Assembly: GCA_036346225.1 (NCBI GenBank)
Contig: JARFIW010000885.1
Location: 1,426,001 to 1,490,000 of the forward strand
Reading direction: 5' to 3'
DNA length: 64,000 nucleotides
Origin: Platerodrilus igneus
Lineage: Eukaryota > Arthropoda > Insecta > Coleoptera > Lycidae
The notes beneath the pieces were generated by a model. The model did not search any database and was not told where the DNA came from. It worked only from the letters and a program-made list of their open reading frames with translations. The position numbers and the translations under genes are program-made. Below, piece by piece: positions 13,216 through 24,240 of this stretch. Positions within the stretch are counted from its first letter, which is position 1. Each line of letters starts with the position of its first letter.

Positions 13216-13693
13216 TATATCTAACGCTTTGCTTGCTGTTCAACAACTTCGAAATTGCTGAAGGTCATTTACGATGAATAGTTACAGAAATGGAGAAAAA
13301 CCAGCATCGTACCGTATCCTAGCAACCGTTACTTGCCTAACTTGGAAACGAACCACTAAACTACTAAAGTTAAAATAAAGTGGTTCCCTCTATCATGCGA
13401 AAGTCATACCACAAAGGCGGCTATTTTAAAATTAGTTCGTGTTATGAAAATAGAGGGATGCGATCGCGCCCTTAACTGTCTAAATACCTTTAGCTGTCAA
13501 CTGACAGTTGCCCGCCGGAAATTATCTAGAAATCTGTAAAATTTATGATTGCATTTTGCGCCCCCTCAGTACACTTTACATATTGATGGATAAAGATAGT
13601 ATCATCCTTCAATCTATATAATGAAGTGAGATAGATTTTTATAGCGGCCGGACAAATTTTCCTATTAAGTTAACACTCTGAAGGTTACTCTAT
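13214..13693. other. Right arms of elements T and E1
   Basis: 13214-13471 is the right arm of T. 13476-13693 is the right arm of E1, with the block tgcgccccctcagtacactt near 13559 and the terminal AGTTAACACTCTGAAGGTTA near 13668-13687. The E1 arm matches 33620-33828 (right arm of E2). Confidence 0.65.
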
Positions 13694-14820
13694 GTTACAG
13701 ATTGAGGTTTGGTTTTTTATATTGGAATTTTTGTCACTAGTGGTACAGATCTTCGTGGTTTAGGCGTTTTAACTTTAATAGTATTTTGTGATAGTTTTTT
13801 ATTAAGTTTAGTATCAGTTTTACATTATTCGAACTTCTAATAAACATAAACAGTGCCTTTTGTGGTTGTTTTTGGTTAAATGAACACCGCCCGTTTCTTC
13901 TTTAAAAATTATCCTTTATTTACCTGTGTAAGTATTTATATTTTCTAATAGTTTTTACTGTAGCTAAAGCTGTAATGAGATTATTACATGTTTATGTATG
14001 CTGATATACTCATTATGCAGCTGAAGCCACGATTAACTTAGGTTGTGGGTGGTATTTATTCATAAGCTAAACTTTGTTGCAGTTAGTTGTCATTGAAACA
14101 TCATGGTTTACTGCCTAGTTTGTGGGAGTTCTTCTACTGAAGTTAAACCGATGTACAATGTTCCTAGGAATCTTGAAAAGTAAGTTGTTTTTGAATGCAA
14201 AATGAAATATTACTGATTTAATCGTAGATCACGATTGTGGCAACAAGCAATTCGCAATAGAATTGTATGTTCTAAATATTTTCGCTGGGAATGTAGTTTG
14301 CATAAAAGTGCAATTCCGTCACGTTTTATTCCCATTCCTAGTAGTATCGAACGAAAAGTTGTCCCCCTAGTAAATGCAGCAATCGCAGAGCAGCTAGAAC
14401 CATGTGCTTTAAGTTTTAGGAAATTAATTTTGTATATACCTACATCTTATATGCAATATAGGCAGGAATAATTTTTAATTATACAAAGCTCCAGGTAAAA
14501 TTTTAATTTTATACATTTAGAATGAAATTTTAATTAAAAAAGTAAATTAACCAGTTTGTCATTTTTCCATGAATTTCTTACACGTAATATAAGGGATGCT
14601 AAAAGTAAGTATAAGGTGATTGAGAAGTTTAACATTTTAAATAGACCTTAATAACAAATCTTCATTTTAAACCATAATTTTCACATTTAATAATTATAGT
14701 TTTACATAAAGATTTAAGTTCTATTTAAATTGCAATTGTACTACTTTCAAATTTAAAAATCCCACCTATTCAGGAAATTTAAATTTAAACGTTTCCCGCC
14801 ATTCCCCCTACTTGCTGTTT
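13694..14820. repeat. Repeat F, copy 1, right part, with THAP exons
   Basis: Resumes repeat F after E1. Matches 35291-36175 nearly throughout and 47977-48500 in its second half. It carries the THAP exon pair at 14103-14340 and ends with gtttcccgccattcccc next to the MULE-type terminus at 14821. The part before the ATG has an AATAAACATAAA stretch and a gtgtaagt donor-like site near 13925, which could be a promoter and 5' UTR. Confidence 0.7.
14103..14345 (+). pseudogene. THAP-domain N-terminal exons (family 1, copy a)
   Basis: ATG at 14103 begins MVYCLVCGSSSTEVKPMYNV, with the C-x2-C of a THAP zinc finger, and ends PRNLEK at a GTAAGT donor (about 14180). After a short intron with an AG acceptor near 14227 the second exon reads SRLWQQAIRNRIVCSKYF, with the conserved Trp and the distal Cys, but the THAP His is Tyr here. 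The two other copies encode CSKHF (35685 and 47978). After this the frame decays. THAP domains bind DNA and sit at the N-terminus of P-element, Kolobok and related transposases as well as host regulators. No downstream catalytic domain is present. Confidence 0.65.
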
Positions 14821-15140
14821 GTAGCGCCACCACAGTATGCCTTACAAATTGTGCAAGATAGAAAAACTACAGGAGATTTTACGAGCGTCTCGCGGTAGAA
14901 ATAACGCGGCTGTAATGACAGTTGTAAAGAGATTGAGGTTACGTAATTTTTTTTGTTTACATAAATTGGATGAGGTCTGTGTTAATGTTAAATTGATTGT
15001 TTATCTCCTTATTTATATAGGAGAAGTAAAAAATATGAATATTTACCTAGATTGTGGTGCTGAATTTACGTAAAATAAAACTTTGTATGGCCACTTAAGA
15101 AAATTTCATGATTTGAATATAAGAGACCAGTTTCTATAAG
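14821..15140 (+). mobile_element. Left MULE-type terminus with a decayed copy of the MULE start codon region
   Basis: From tagcgccaccacagtatgcc to ggttacgtaatttttttt this is the inverted match of 18900-19048, the right end of the coding MULE, including GAGCGTCTCGCG and AACGCGGCTGTAATGACAGT. The match continues into coding: ATGAATATTTACCTAGATTG at 15033 corresponds to the MULE start MNTCEDCGFEFTQ, but with stops. Either the MULE ends are very long and include the gene start, or two MULE copies lie head to head. Confidence 0.65.
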
Positions 15141-15905
15141 CAACCAACTTTGGATAAAAAAGAAGTTAAATTCAGTGCAATGAAGGAAATTAACTTTACA
15201 CGAATGTTATCTATATATGTTAGCTCTTGTATGTAAACAACTTGGTATTTTGTACTAACTTGTTGCTATTCTAGGTATCTTTCGTACTTGTGTCAATATG
15301 CAGTATAAAGGTACTTTGCTGGGATTTCTTTAATTTAATTTGTAAATTATTAATCACTTGAGTGAAATGTGTTTAATAATAGTAATAGAGGCTTGAGGTT
15401 TCAATAATTGTATTTTTATTTTTTAAAAAGTAAACACGTTATGTACCCATATACATTCTCAATAAATACCTAAATTAATTAAGAAACTAATTTTATTTTG
15501 TCGAGAATTTTATTTGCACTGTCAGTCGACTAAAATATGTAAAAACAACAAGGTAGAAAATTAAGATTATTTTGGTACTCCGACTAAAAGTAAAACTAAA
15601 ATACTGCACTGTTAATATAAGAACACACAATCCGACAGATTTGACGAAATTACAATAACTTACCAGCGCTTGTAACACTGATAAAACAAAGTGAAAACTG
15701 AGGATTAAATTAGATTAGTCGCGTACTTGTAGGTTTCCCATCAAAATCGCTGGGATTGTAATAATTTCCAGTAATTTGTACATGTATTTCTGCGAGTGGT
15801 TTCCCCATCGGATTTTATTCCCAAACAAGAGAGAGCAGCACAAAATCTAACCTTATAAGCTTTAGGGTTAATTAAACCTACTTTCTACTGAGATAATACA
15901 CTGTC
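15141..15905. other. AT-rich stretch, nothing recognised
   Basis: Between the left MULE-type terminus and the 3' end of the MULE gene. No motif, repeat or open frame that I can support. Confidence 0.4.
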
Positions 15906-18842
15906 TTATTTTAACATAAAATCAGGTGATGTATGATCAGATCTTGTATGAACATTAACATTAAGGTTTGAGTTATTAACCAAACCATCCCTAATAAAAA
16001 TTTCTTCTGTTAGGGTAGGCTTTTTAAGATCATTATTCCTTGTTGATTTCTTCTTTGTTGAAAAAAGCCGCATCTGATGTTTACCTTTTTTATTAATATT
16101 AATCTCCTCTGTAGTTTTTAGATCAATAGATTTTGCTTTATATAATGTGTCAATGATTTTATCAAATTGTCTCATTATAGCCAGATGTATGTCATCAGTT
16201 AATGAAGCATTCTCACATAGGCCTATTATTAGCTCGGCTCTTTTTTTTTTAATAATATCATTTTTTGAAGATTTTGCTTCATGTAAAATATTACTGCTGA
16301 AAAGTTCATTAACGTTACTAATATGCAAAGGTGTCAAGATTCGATTTGTAAAACTGTATCGCACAAGCATGTACGTGTTTGCAAATGTTAAGCTTTATCA
16401 TGTTGTCAATACAGGTGCATTGAAATGTATGAACACATATGTTGCACTTTGTACAACTTAGGCATGAACCTTCACAGGCCTCATCTACTCTGATAACTTG
16501 ATACTGTTGAAAAGCACAAGTGGACGACGTAACTAAAAATTCCTTATCATTTTCAAGACGTCTAATAAAATCTGATGTAATTGTTAGACTTGCTTTATGA
16601 CTTTGTTTAATTCTATTAATTTTGTCATTGGAAGTATTCTTTGCAAGTTTAATTATACGTTTAAACAAGACGATTAAAACCAGGCAATCGGGCCAATTGC
16701 TGGTAGTGCCACGACATGATACCAAAAATTTGAAAACAGCTTGCAATATATGGGTGTTAAATTGTACAACCATCTTCCTAACAGATTTAAAAACCATTCA
16801 CTTTTAACATTTAAAAGGGCGATTAAAGCTTTGCTGCTTCAGAAGGCATATTACTAAGTGCATGAATATATTGATGACAAAACCATATAAATCAAAGCAG
16901 TTGATACTACAGTGATATTTGTGACATTTTAGTTGTAATTAATATTAGTGATTTTATTAGATTAGGACATGTTTTAATAGTCTATAAGATAACTTTGTAA
17001 ATTAATATAAGTGTAGTTTCCTACAACATGAAAATGTTTTGTGGAGATAAATAAATCAATCAATCAATCAAGCTATCTCGAGCAATTTTCATTACTGCAT
17101 TAATGCTTTTGTCCAAACGTTTTACTTTCCGACCTTCCAAATACACATACTTCAAAACTTTGTGCATCGATTCAAGATACTGTTAGTGTTTATTCCTAAA
17201 CCCAATCGATAGCAATATGCCCAAGATGTTGGACGATTTGCATAATTAGTATGAAAATATTCAGCAAATGATTGTGTATGAACATCGTCTTAAAGATCTT
17301 CTACTACCTGATTTAAAATGTCATTAAATTCATCAATAGATACACATTGTAATAAAACACGAAGGGATTTATATACTACTACTTTCTTTTCAATCCCTCC
17401 ATTGATTTTTGACAAATTCTTGCGCTAATTATGATCCACATGCCAGGTACATAGCAATGAGGTACCTTGGCCATAACATAAGGCCATGCATTATAAAATG
17501 CTGAAGCATCATCAGACATAAAAACAGTAGTTGATATAATACCCACTCTTGATTTAATTTTTCCAAAAAACAACTTGAAAATCATTTCGTCAGCACGATT
17601 TGAAAAACAAAATGCCACTGGGCACCCTGAACCAAATTCATCCACTGTCATTAGTGTGTAGAGCTGAAAATCGTAACTATTTGTACCGTGTGTACCATTA
17701 ATGCACACCTTGTCGTTCTCAAATTTAAGCAACTGTTCACGTTGAAAAGAAGTGATTATGACTAATGCAAAATCTTGAACATCTAAAATTATTTTTGAGT
17801 CATTTGGGTTTCCTTCTACACCTTGGCTTTTACAAAATAACATTGGGAAGTCGCTTCCTAAGTTCATCATCTCCTCTACCCATAGCCGTACGCTAATTGC
17901 ATCATTTAGGTGACGTTTCACACCATACTCAATATTGAAGTCCCTAACAATATTGTGCATGTCTTTTGTTTCTAACAACAAAATTCTCAGTGAATTTTCT
18001 TGTTGTAAAGCAGAATCACAAACATCATCCAATATATGTTGAAATGTAATACCTTCCTTTAATTTTCCTGAAACACATCAATTGTAAAATTTCAAACTAG
18101 AACTTTATGTTCGAAAATACCTGCAATTTCTGCTTTACTCTCTTTACTTAAAAAAACTCGACTAATATCGTTGGTATGTCCAACATGAGTTGTCCAGAAG
18201 TCTACTGCAATAGACCCATCGTTCTTTATCGTCGCTTCCATTCTTGAGGGACAAATACTTCCAATTTTATTAGTGCCTGTGCTTTTTAAGCTTCTAAAAC
18301 CCTTGCCTTTTGGAATGTAGTTGTACGATCGATGGCAATTATAGTACTCCTTTTTGGTGCCATCAGACAATAATTTAGCTGAAGTATGAAGTATATACAT
18401 TTCCAAAGATTGTTCCTGTTCTTGGTTTTTTCAGTTTTTGAACTCTATTGAACAGAATAAAATTAGTATATACTTAACACTTTGCATAATAATCTTCAAA
18501 CCTAATTGTGAATTAAAATGTAGTTGATCAAGTTTAGTTTCAATTTGATGTTCATTTGCCAAATGTTGTCGAAGTTTTTATATCCCTTTAGATGTGTTGT
18601 ACAATTTTCATAAAAGCACTTAATTCTTGACGAGTTGAGAATTATTGGAATACTTTTATGAACAGTTCTGCAATGACAACGTGAAGTTGCTTTACTGGTC
18701 AAGGATTTGCCACATGTATTACACAAAAATTTACTAGTTAAAGTAACTGGTTTCCTATATTCAAAATTATGAATCTTTCTTAAATGGGCATACAAATTCT
18801 TCTTTGTGTAAACTCAAAACCACAATCTTCGCAAGTATTCAT
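15906..18842 (-). pseudogene. MULE transposase with C2H2 and SWIM zinc fingers (copy 1)
   Basis: Minus strand, start codon at 18842. N-terminal C2H2-type fingers (CEDCGFEF..HLRKIH; CNTCGKSL..CRTVH; CFYENC), then a region with YNCHRSYNY and ICPSRMEATI (18406-18092), then the MULE DDE core (18032-17379) with VCINGTHGTNSYDFQLYTL, VDEFGSGCPVAFCFSNRADE and FMSDDASAFYNAW, then ARDSL interrupted by a LINE tail and resumed as FKRIIKLAK (16660 leftward), a SWIM finger CTKCNICVHTFQCTC..NICKHVH, and a tail to 15906. The usual catalytic Asp of the (I)DGTHGT motif is Asn (codon 17697-17699). One-base losses in T-runs at about 18577, 18793 and 18843 relative to copy 2 break the finger region. Probably inactive. 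Confidence 0.85.
16665..17069 (+). mobile_element. 5'-truncated LINE 3' end inserted in the MULE gene
   Basis: Plus strand, opposite to the MULE. It encodes the last part of a jockey/CR1-type RT protein: RQSGQLLVVPRHDTKNFENS (with one frameshift), LQYMGVKLYNHLPNRF, LLTFKRAIKALLLQKAYY, stop. A 3' UTR follows and ends in the simple tail AATAAATCAATCAATCAATC (to 17069). Removing it restores an uninterrupted MULE reading ARDSL-FKRII. Flanking CAAG/TCAAG suggests a very short target duplication. Confidence 0.75.
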
Positions 18843-18899
18843 TTTACTCCTCGTTTACAAATAACACGATAAACAAAATTAATAGATAATTTCCATGGA

Positions 18900-19048
18900 T
18901 CTCATTCCCTATATGTAAACAAAAAAATTACGTAACCTCAATCTGTTTACAACTGTCATTACAGCCGCGTTATTTCTATCGCGAGACGCTCGTTTTTTAT
19001 ATACTTTCATCTTTCTTACACAGTTTCAAAGTGTACTGAGTGGCGCCA
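18900..19048. mobile_element. Right MULE terminus (copy 1)
   Basis: Reverse complement reads ggcgccactcagtacacttt, then gaaactgtgtaagaaagatg, then cgagcgtctcgcgatag and aacgcggctgtaatgacagt. It matches 22370-22510 (copy 2) almost exactly and 14821-14960 with divergence. The distal part also resembles the inner ends of E1 and E2, linking those elements to this MULE family. Confidence 0.7.
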
Positions 19049-19074
19049 CAAATGTCAGTGGGAGGAAATGGCGA

Positions 19075-19183
19075 GAAATATGAAGCGCCGTTTGTGTCTA
19101 TAATAAATACTGATATATATATTTTTTCTAATATATATGTAAAATATTTTGTCTTATATATATTTTTTTCAAATATATATATA

Positions 19184-19241
<58 letters not shown>

Positions 19242-19245
19242 CTGT
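19075..19245. repeat. (TA)n-rich module, copy 1
   Basis: Starts gcgccgtttgtgtctataat and ends in a long (TA)n run followed by attgctgtgat. The same module is at 22540-22685, and inverted at 28683-28870 and 32100-32278. Long open frames across it are low-complexity YIYI runs and not proteins. Confidence 0.85.
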
Positions 19246-20958
19246 GATTCCTCTCATATTACTAGGTACTGGCCCTTTAAAAAAAAACATTCGAGCCCCA
19301 CAGTTTGGGCGTCAAGAATGCTGTGAAACCTATTAAATCACCTGGTCCGTTGATTCCTTCTGTTAATCGCCTCGGCTGCTCTTCTAGATAACTTCCATTC
19401 TCAATCATAAAAATTAAACAACACATTCCTACCACAAACATCAACGTTAACTCTATTTACATCAATATTCAGAATACATTAAATTTTCAAATTAAATTTG
19501 AACATAAAATTCAGTTTTAAAAAGAATTTCCGGATTAATTTTATTATCATTTTACTGTGCATCCAAAATTAAAGTCCTTGTTGGATGCCTACTAATTAAT
19601 ATAACAAGATAAGCAGACCGGAGTCTGAGTATAAAGGAGCATCTACCACCCTTTACGTTAATTAACCAGGTTTGTCTAATTGAGCTCAAAGACCTACCCA
19701 AAGTTTCATCCTATTCCCGAACATCAAAACAAAATACCCCTTTTACTTAAACAAGCAAATTTCAACTTAAAATTAAAATTTTATGGTTAGAAAAATTCCA
19801 CTAATGTCCATTTAAAGTAAATCAATTATAAAGTCATTCAATACACACAAAAATGTCAAACAAAATAGTACAATTTACCTGAAGGTTATTGTCCTCGTAG
19901 CTTCAGTGTAATCGTCCCTTTGTAAATCACACCATTCCAACCGGATTCTATTTACAGCTTCAAGTTGTCAACGCTTTAAAAATGTTCTCCATCACCATTA
20001 ATTTAAAGTTGTTTCTAGGCTTTTCCGGAACTCATCTGTGTATATCTGCCTCTGGTTCAGTGGATGCAGACACATTTACGAACCATTTAGTCATTAACAC
20101 CCCGCAAAATAGCAAAGAAATTCATACTTCCTTTTACCAATATTACCAATATACGCCAAAACTGCCTACTTTTGGGTATACATTTGTCGTTGTAAATTTT
20201 ACTAATTGGTACCGTGATAATAAACTTTTATTACCTTGTATCTAAGTGCACTGAAGTACATTCATGTTAGCACGTAAAATAACCAACTATTTTGAGTCAC
20301 TAAAATATACTAGCACACTTTAAATTATTTAATCAAACTAAAATGCACTGTTTAATATCAAGTCGCGGATGCACGAGCTTTTAACGCATCGAATCGTCGA
20401 AAGTCTAAGAGTCTAAGAGAGCGAAACACATATTCCCGCCTGTATATATAGCGAATAGCCGACACGTCGCTTTGTTCCTAAAACGGGTAATTCCAACGAA
20501 TTCCTCATTCTACGTTCCCAGTCTGTAGCCTGCACGTCGATTTTTATGAATTTAGTCCTCACCCCATTGAGATCTCAGAAAATTTCAACACGGCCCGCAA
20601 AGTTGTCCGAGAAAAACTAATTACTTTTATACAGAAATTGTTGTTCTACCTCTGATATATGCATCCTATTTTAACCAATCGCAACCCCTTGACGTTGCTT
20701 AAATCCCGCCCTTTACAATATGTGTCTTTGCTTGACGCATTTTCTCTTTCCTTTTCTAACCTGTTCGTATTGGTGCAACTTGACACTCTTCATTATCGAT
20801 TATATTTTAGTCCACGCGGACTGTTATCTGGGTTTAATAAACCCGTATCGCACATTCTCGTAAATACTAAGTCCCGGTTTCTCCAAGATTCTTTGTAAAC
20901 ATTAATTATCTGCAAAATTTACGCAGAATGAGCTTTTTAAAAATACGCAGGTGTTCTG
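19239..20958 (-). repeat. LTR-like block with primer-binding-site-like motif, inverted copy
   Basis: Inverted relative to 27018-28692 and 30436-32110 over about 1.7 kb. Read on the minus strand it contains a TATA-like TATATATA (near 20442-20451), a long transcribed-looking region, and at 19314-19291 TGACGCCCAAACTGTGGGGC, which resembles the primer-binding site and leader of Ty3/gypsy-type retroelements. This suggests an LTR plus 5' leader. No gag or pol sequence adjoins it, and I could not fix the LTR start. Alternative: a promoter-bearing repeat of another kind. Confidence 0.45.
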
Positions 20959-22297
20959 TATTTCCTGCTAAAGCATCTGATCGTTTCAATATCCTTAGAA
21001 TCAACATGTTTATCCAAACAAATTAACTTGAAATTCATTTCGTCAGCACGATTTGAAAAACAAAATGCCACTGGGCACCCTGAACCAAATTCATCCACTG
21101 TCATTAGTGTGTAGAGCTGAAAATCGTAACTATTTGTACCGTGTGTACCATTAATGCACACCTTGTCGTTCTCAAATTTAAGCAACTGTTCACGTTGAAA
21201 AGAAGTGATTATGACTAATGCAAAATCTTGAACATCTAAAATTATTTTTGAGTCATTTGGGTTTCCTTCTACACCTTGGCTTTTACAAAATAACATTGGG
21301 AAGTCGCTTCCTAAGTTCATCATCTCCTCTACCCATAGCCGTACGCTAATTGCATCATTTAGGTGACGTTTCACACCATACTCAATATTGAAGTCCCTAA
21401 CAATATTGTGCATGTCTTTTGTTTCTAACAACAAAATTCTCAGTGAATTTTCTTGTTGTAAAGCAGAATCACAAACATCATCCAATATATGTTGAAATGT
21501 AATACCTTCCTTTAATTTTCCTGAAACACATCAATTGTAAAATTTCAAACTAGAACTTTATGTTCGAAAATACCTGCAATTTCTGCTTTACTCTCTTTAC
21601 TTAAAAAAACTCGACTAATATCGTTGGTATGTCCAACATGAGTTGTCCAGAAGTCTACTGCAATAGACCCATCGTTCTTTATCGTCGCTTCCATTCTTGA
21701 GGGACAAATACTTCCAATTTTATTAGTGCCTGTGCTTTTTAAGCTTCTAAAACCCTTGCCTTTTGGAATGTAGTTGTACGATCGATGGCAATTATAGTAC
21801 TCCTTTTTGGTGCCATCAGACAATAATTTAGCTGAAGTATGAAGTATATACATTTCCAAAGATTGTTCCTGTTCTTGGTTTTTTCAGTTTTTGAACTCTA
21901 TTGAACAGAATAAAATTAGTATATACTTAACACTTTGCATAATAATCTTCAAACCTAATTGTGAATTAAAATGTAGTTGATCAAGTTTAGTTTCAATTTG
22001 ATGTTCATTTGCCAAATGTTGTCGAAGTTTTTTATATCCCTTTAGATGTGTTGTACAATTTTCATAAAAGCACTTAATTCTTGACGAGTTGAGAATTATT
22101 GGAATACTTTTATGAACAGTTCTGCAATGACAACGTGAAGTTGCTTTACTGGTCAAGGATTTGCCACATGTATTACACAAAAATTTACTAGTTAAAGTAA
22201 CTGGTTTCCTATATTCAAAATTATGAATCTTTCTTAAATGGGCATACAAATTCTTCTTTTGTGTAAACTCAAAACCACAATCTTCGCAAGTATTCAT
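20937..22297 (-). pseudogene. MULE transposase, truncated copy 2
   Basis: Start codon at 22297. Nearly identical to copy 1 from 22700 down to about 21037 (paired with 19240 to 17578), with the same finger region but intact T-runs, and the same DDE block including the Asn substitution (codon 21150-21152). Homology stops inside SNRADEM. The last codons, to 20937, are unrelated and join the LTR-like block, so the catalytic DD motif, SWIM finger and C-terminus are absent. Confidence 0.85.
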
Positions 22298-22369
22298 TTT
22301 TACTCCTCGTTTACAAATAACACGATAAACAAAATTAATAGATAATTTCCATGGATCTCATTCCCTATA

Positions 22370-22640
22370 TGTAAACAAAAAAATTACGTAACCTCAATCT
22401 GTTTACAACTGTCATTACAGCCGCGTTATTTCTATCGCGAGACGCTCGTTTTTTATATACTTTCATCTTTCTTACACAGTTTCAAAGTGTACTGAGTGGC
22501 GCCACAAATGTCAGTGGGAGGAAATGGCGAGAAATATGAAGCGCCGTTTGTGTCTATAATAAATACTGATATATATATTATTTTCTAATATATATGTAAA
22601 ATATTTTGTCTTATATATATTTTTTTCAAATATATATATA

Positions 22641-22684
<44 letters not shown>

Positions 22685-22685
22685 T
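22370..22685. repeat. MULE terminus and (TA)n module, copy 2
   Basis: Repeats 18905-19240 nearly base for base: terminus with cgagacgctcg, then gtggcgccacaaatgtcagt, then the (TA)n module. Confidence 0.85.
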
Positions 22686-22720
22686 AACTGACCTGACCAA
22701 CTTCCAAGAATAAACTTCAG

Positions 22721-22765
<45 letters not shown>

Positions 22766-22817
22766 AAAATATATATATATTTAAAAATATATATATATTT
22801 AATAAATATATATATTT

Positions 22818-22853
<36 letters not shown>
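22686..22853. repeat. Compound (TA)n / TTTAAAAATATATA tract
   Basis: Interrupted low-complexity arrays: (TA)n runs near 22722-22760 and 22820-22852, separated by repeated TTTAAAAATATATATATA units. Likely to be length-unstable and hard to assemble. Confidence 0.9.
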
Positions 22854-22855
<2 letters not shown>

Positions 22856-24240
22856 AGTGTCAGAGGGAGCTACCAAGGGTTCTAAGGGTTGTTTAGTAGA
22901 AGGTAGTGTATGCCAAGTAAAATGATCCATATATCTGATCCCATAATTTAAAAATGTGTGTTTGCCGTACTTTACATATGCTAAAGTATTCAAAAGGGTA
23001 GTTGAAATGTGAGTGCCAAGAGGTAAATTAAAATGACTTGATGACGTGATAAAATATACAGTGCTCAAGGGTTTATACCGAGTTAGAATTAATAGGCCAT
23101 TGAAAGTACATTTGCCATCCGAAAACCGGATGCGTCTATGGATGTCCACTATCAACCACGCCGATCCAGGGTCATGTGTGATTTATTTTGGCTTTTGTTT
23201 AATTAGAATCAACTTTTGGACGAATATGTAATCTCAAAATTATAAGTAATAACAATGTCAAATGTGATTGAAGGATTGTAAAATATTTAGAACCAATACT
23301 AGAATATTATGTGAAAACTATGAAAGTGTAAAAGGACATAATTTATGGTATGTGTGACACAAACTTAGTGTTTAAATATTATTGGACGATTTTAGTTTAT
23401 GTAATTTGTAATGTAGTAGGCAAGTAATGTTGTAATTATCACCTTGGAAAGTAAACAAGGGAAGTTTATTTTGAATATTTTTGGTATAAAGACGTATTTT
23501 AAAGAACTGCGCTAATTTGTGTAAAGATTTTGAAGATTAATAAACGTGTTTGATTTTGAAATAGTTTGAATATTAAAGAAGGGTAAAGAGCAGCATCGAT
23601 ACTTAATAAGTAATAGCGACGACAAGGAAGAGTAAAGATTTGTATTAGTGCGACGGCGAAGCGACGAATAGTAAGGCAGATTTGGAACGATATTGATAAA
23701 GGCAGAAGGCATCGGATTGGAATTGTAAAAAGGAAGAATATTTGGGATCGATTTGAATATAGATTTATAGGTAGCAGGGCATTGAGTGGTTATAAAAAGG
23801 GACGAAGATTGATTTTGATATGGATGTATATGTAGCGGGGCATTGAGTGATTTTGAACAGGACGACGATAGATTTGGATTGAGTGCGGATTAAAGGCGGA
23901 CGTATTAATTTGGAACAAGAGGAGCGAAATTAGGAGAACACGTAAGAGCAGCAATTGGAAGTGGAAGAGTCAACGCAGAAACTACGACGGAAGAATTAGC
24001 GCAGGGGAAGTAAAATAAACGGGTATTCTAAATTCTAAAATTCGGGTCATTTATTTCAGATATTGGGAGCAACTAAAATTTAAGGAAAGATACCTGGAGG
24101 CGAGACGGAATTTCAACAGGATAGTACAACCGTGTAAAGGCGCATACGGCGACGAGGATTTCGAGCCAGCAGTAAGAGAGGCCGGAAACAAAGTATAATC
24201 CAGGTGAGTGCTGTGAAATATCTTATAACGTCAAAAGTCA
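22854..24240 (+). repeat. Candidate LTR and 5' leader
   Basis: Begins TGTAGTGTCAGAGGGAGC directly after a (TA)n tract. Contains TATAAA at 23485-23490, AATAAA at 23539-23544, then a purine-rich transcribed-looking region, a possible LTR end and primer-binding site around 24049-24075 (tttcagatattgggagcaac), and a leader with a good splice donor CAG|GTGAGT at 24203. No gag/pol follows. The order fits an LTR with leader but no second LTR is visible. Inference only. Confidence 0.35.

Larger units (their letters stand above)
5097..13475. mobile_element. Element T: 8.4 kb TTAA-flanked element with GGGCGCGATCG inverted ends
   Basis: TTAA at 5097-5100 and at 13472-13475 borders inverted termini: GGGCGCGATCGGAT on the left and GGGCGCGATCGCAT on the right (reverse-complemented), 13 of 14 identical. 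The E2 paralogue at about 33585-33620 reads through the corresponding point with only the TTCAA-like target, so T is an insertion. Inside are a LINE relic (6950-8340, minus), transposase A (about 8577-10190, minus) and nested element B (10420-13213). Removing B leaves about 5.6 kb. TTAA duplication is known for piggyBac and Kolobok, but the transposases inside are of the DDE_3 (IS630/Tc1/mariner-like) type, so I do not assign T to a superfamily. Confidence 0.65.
3620..13702. mobile_element. Element E1: MULE-like element with target duplication, host of nested elements
   Basis: Ends are inverted: the left begins CATAGAGTAACCTTCAGAG (3630 on) and the right, reverse-complemented, begins ATAGAGTAACCTTCAGAG (from 13693). 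Similarity continues inward for roughly 130 bp to the GTGTACTGAGGGGGCGC block (3745-3760, and its complement near 13560). It is flanked by GTTTACAGAT (3620-3629) and GTTACAGAT (13694-13702), a 9-10 bp duplication, and the paralogous empty site TTTGTTTACAGATTGAAG is present at about 35291. Long ends, 9-10 bp duplication and ends resembling those of the coding MULE at 14.8-19.1 kb suggest a non-autonomous MULE. Without nested element T it would be about 1.7 kb. Confidence 0.7.

Noticed and set aside
14837..15073. 78-residue frame beginning MPYKLCKIEK
   Set aside because: Runs through the MULE terminus; only its last residues overlap a decayed MULE start.
19040..19336. Open frames on both strands across 19.0-19.3 kb
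   Set aside because: Composed of YIYI/low-complexity translation of the (TA)n tract.
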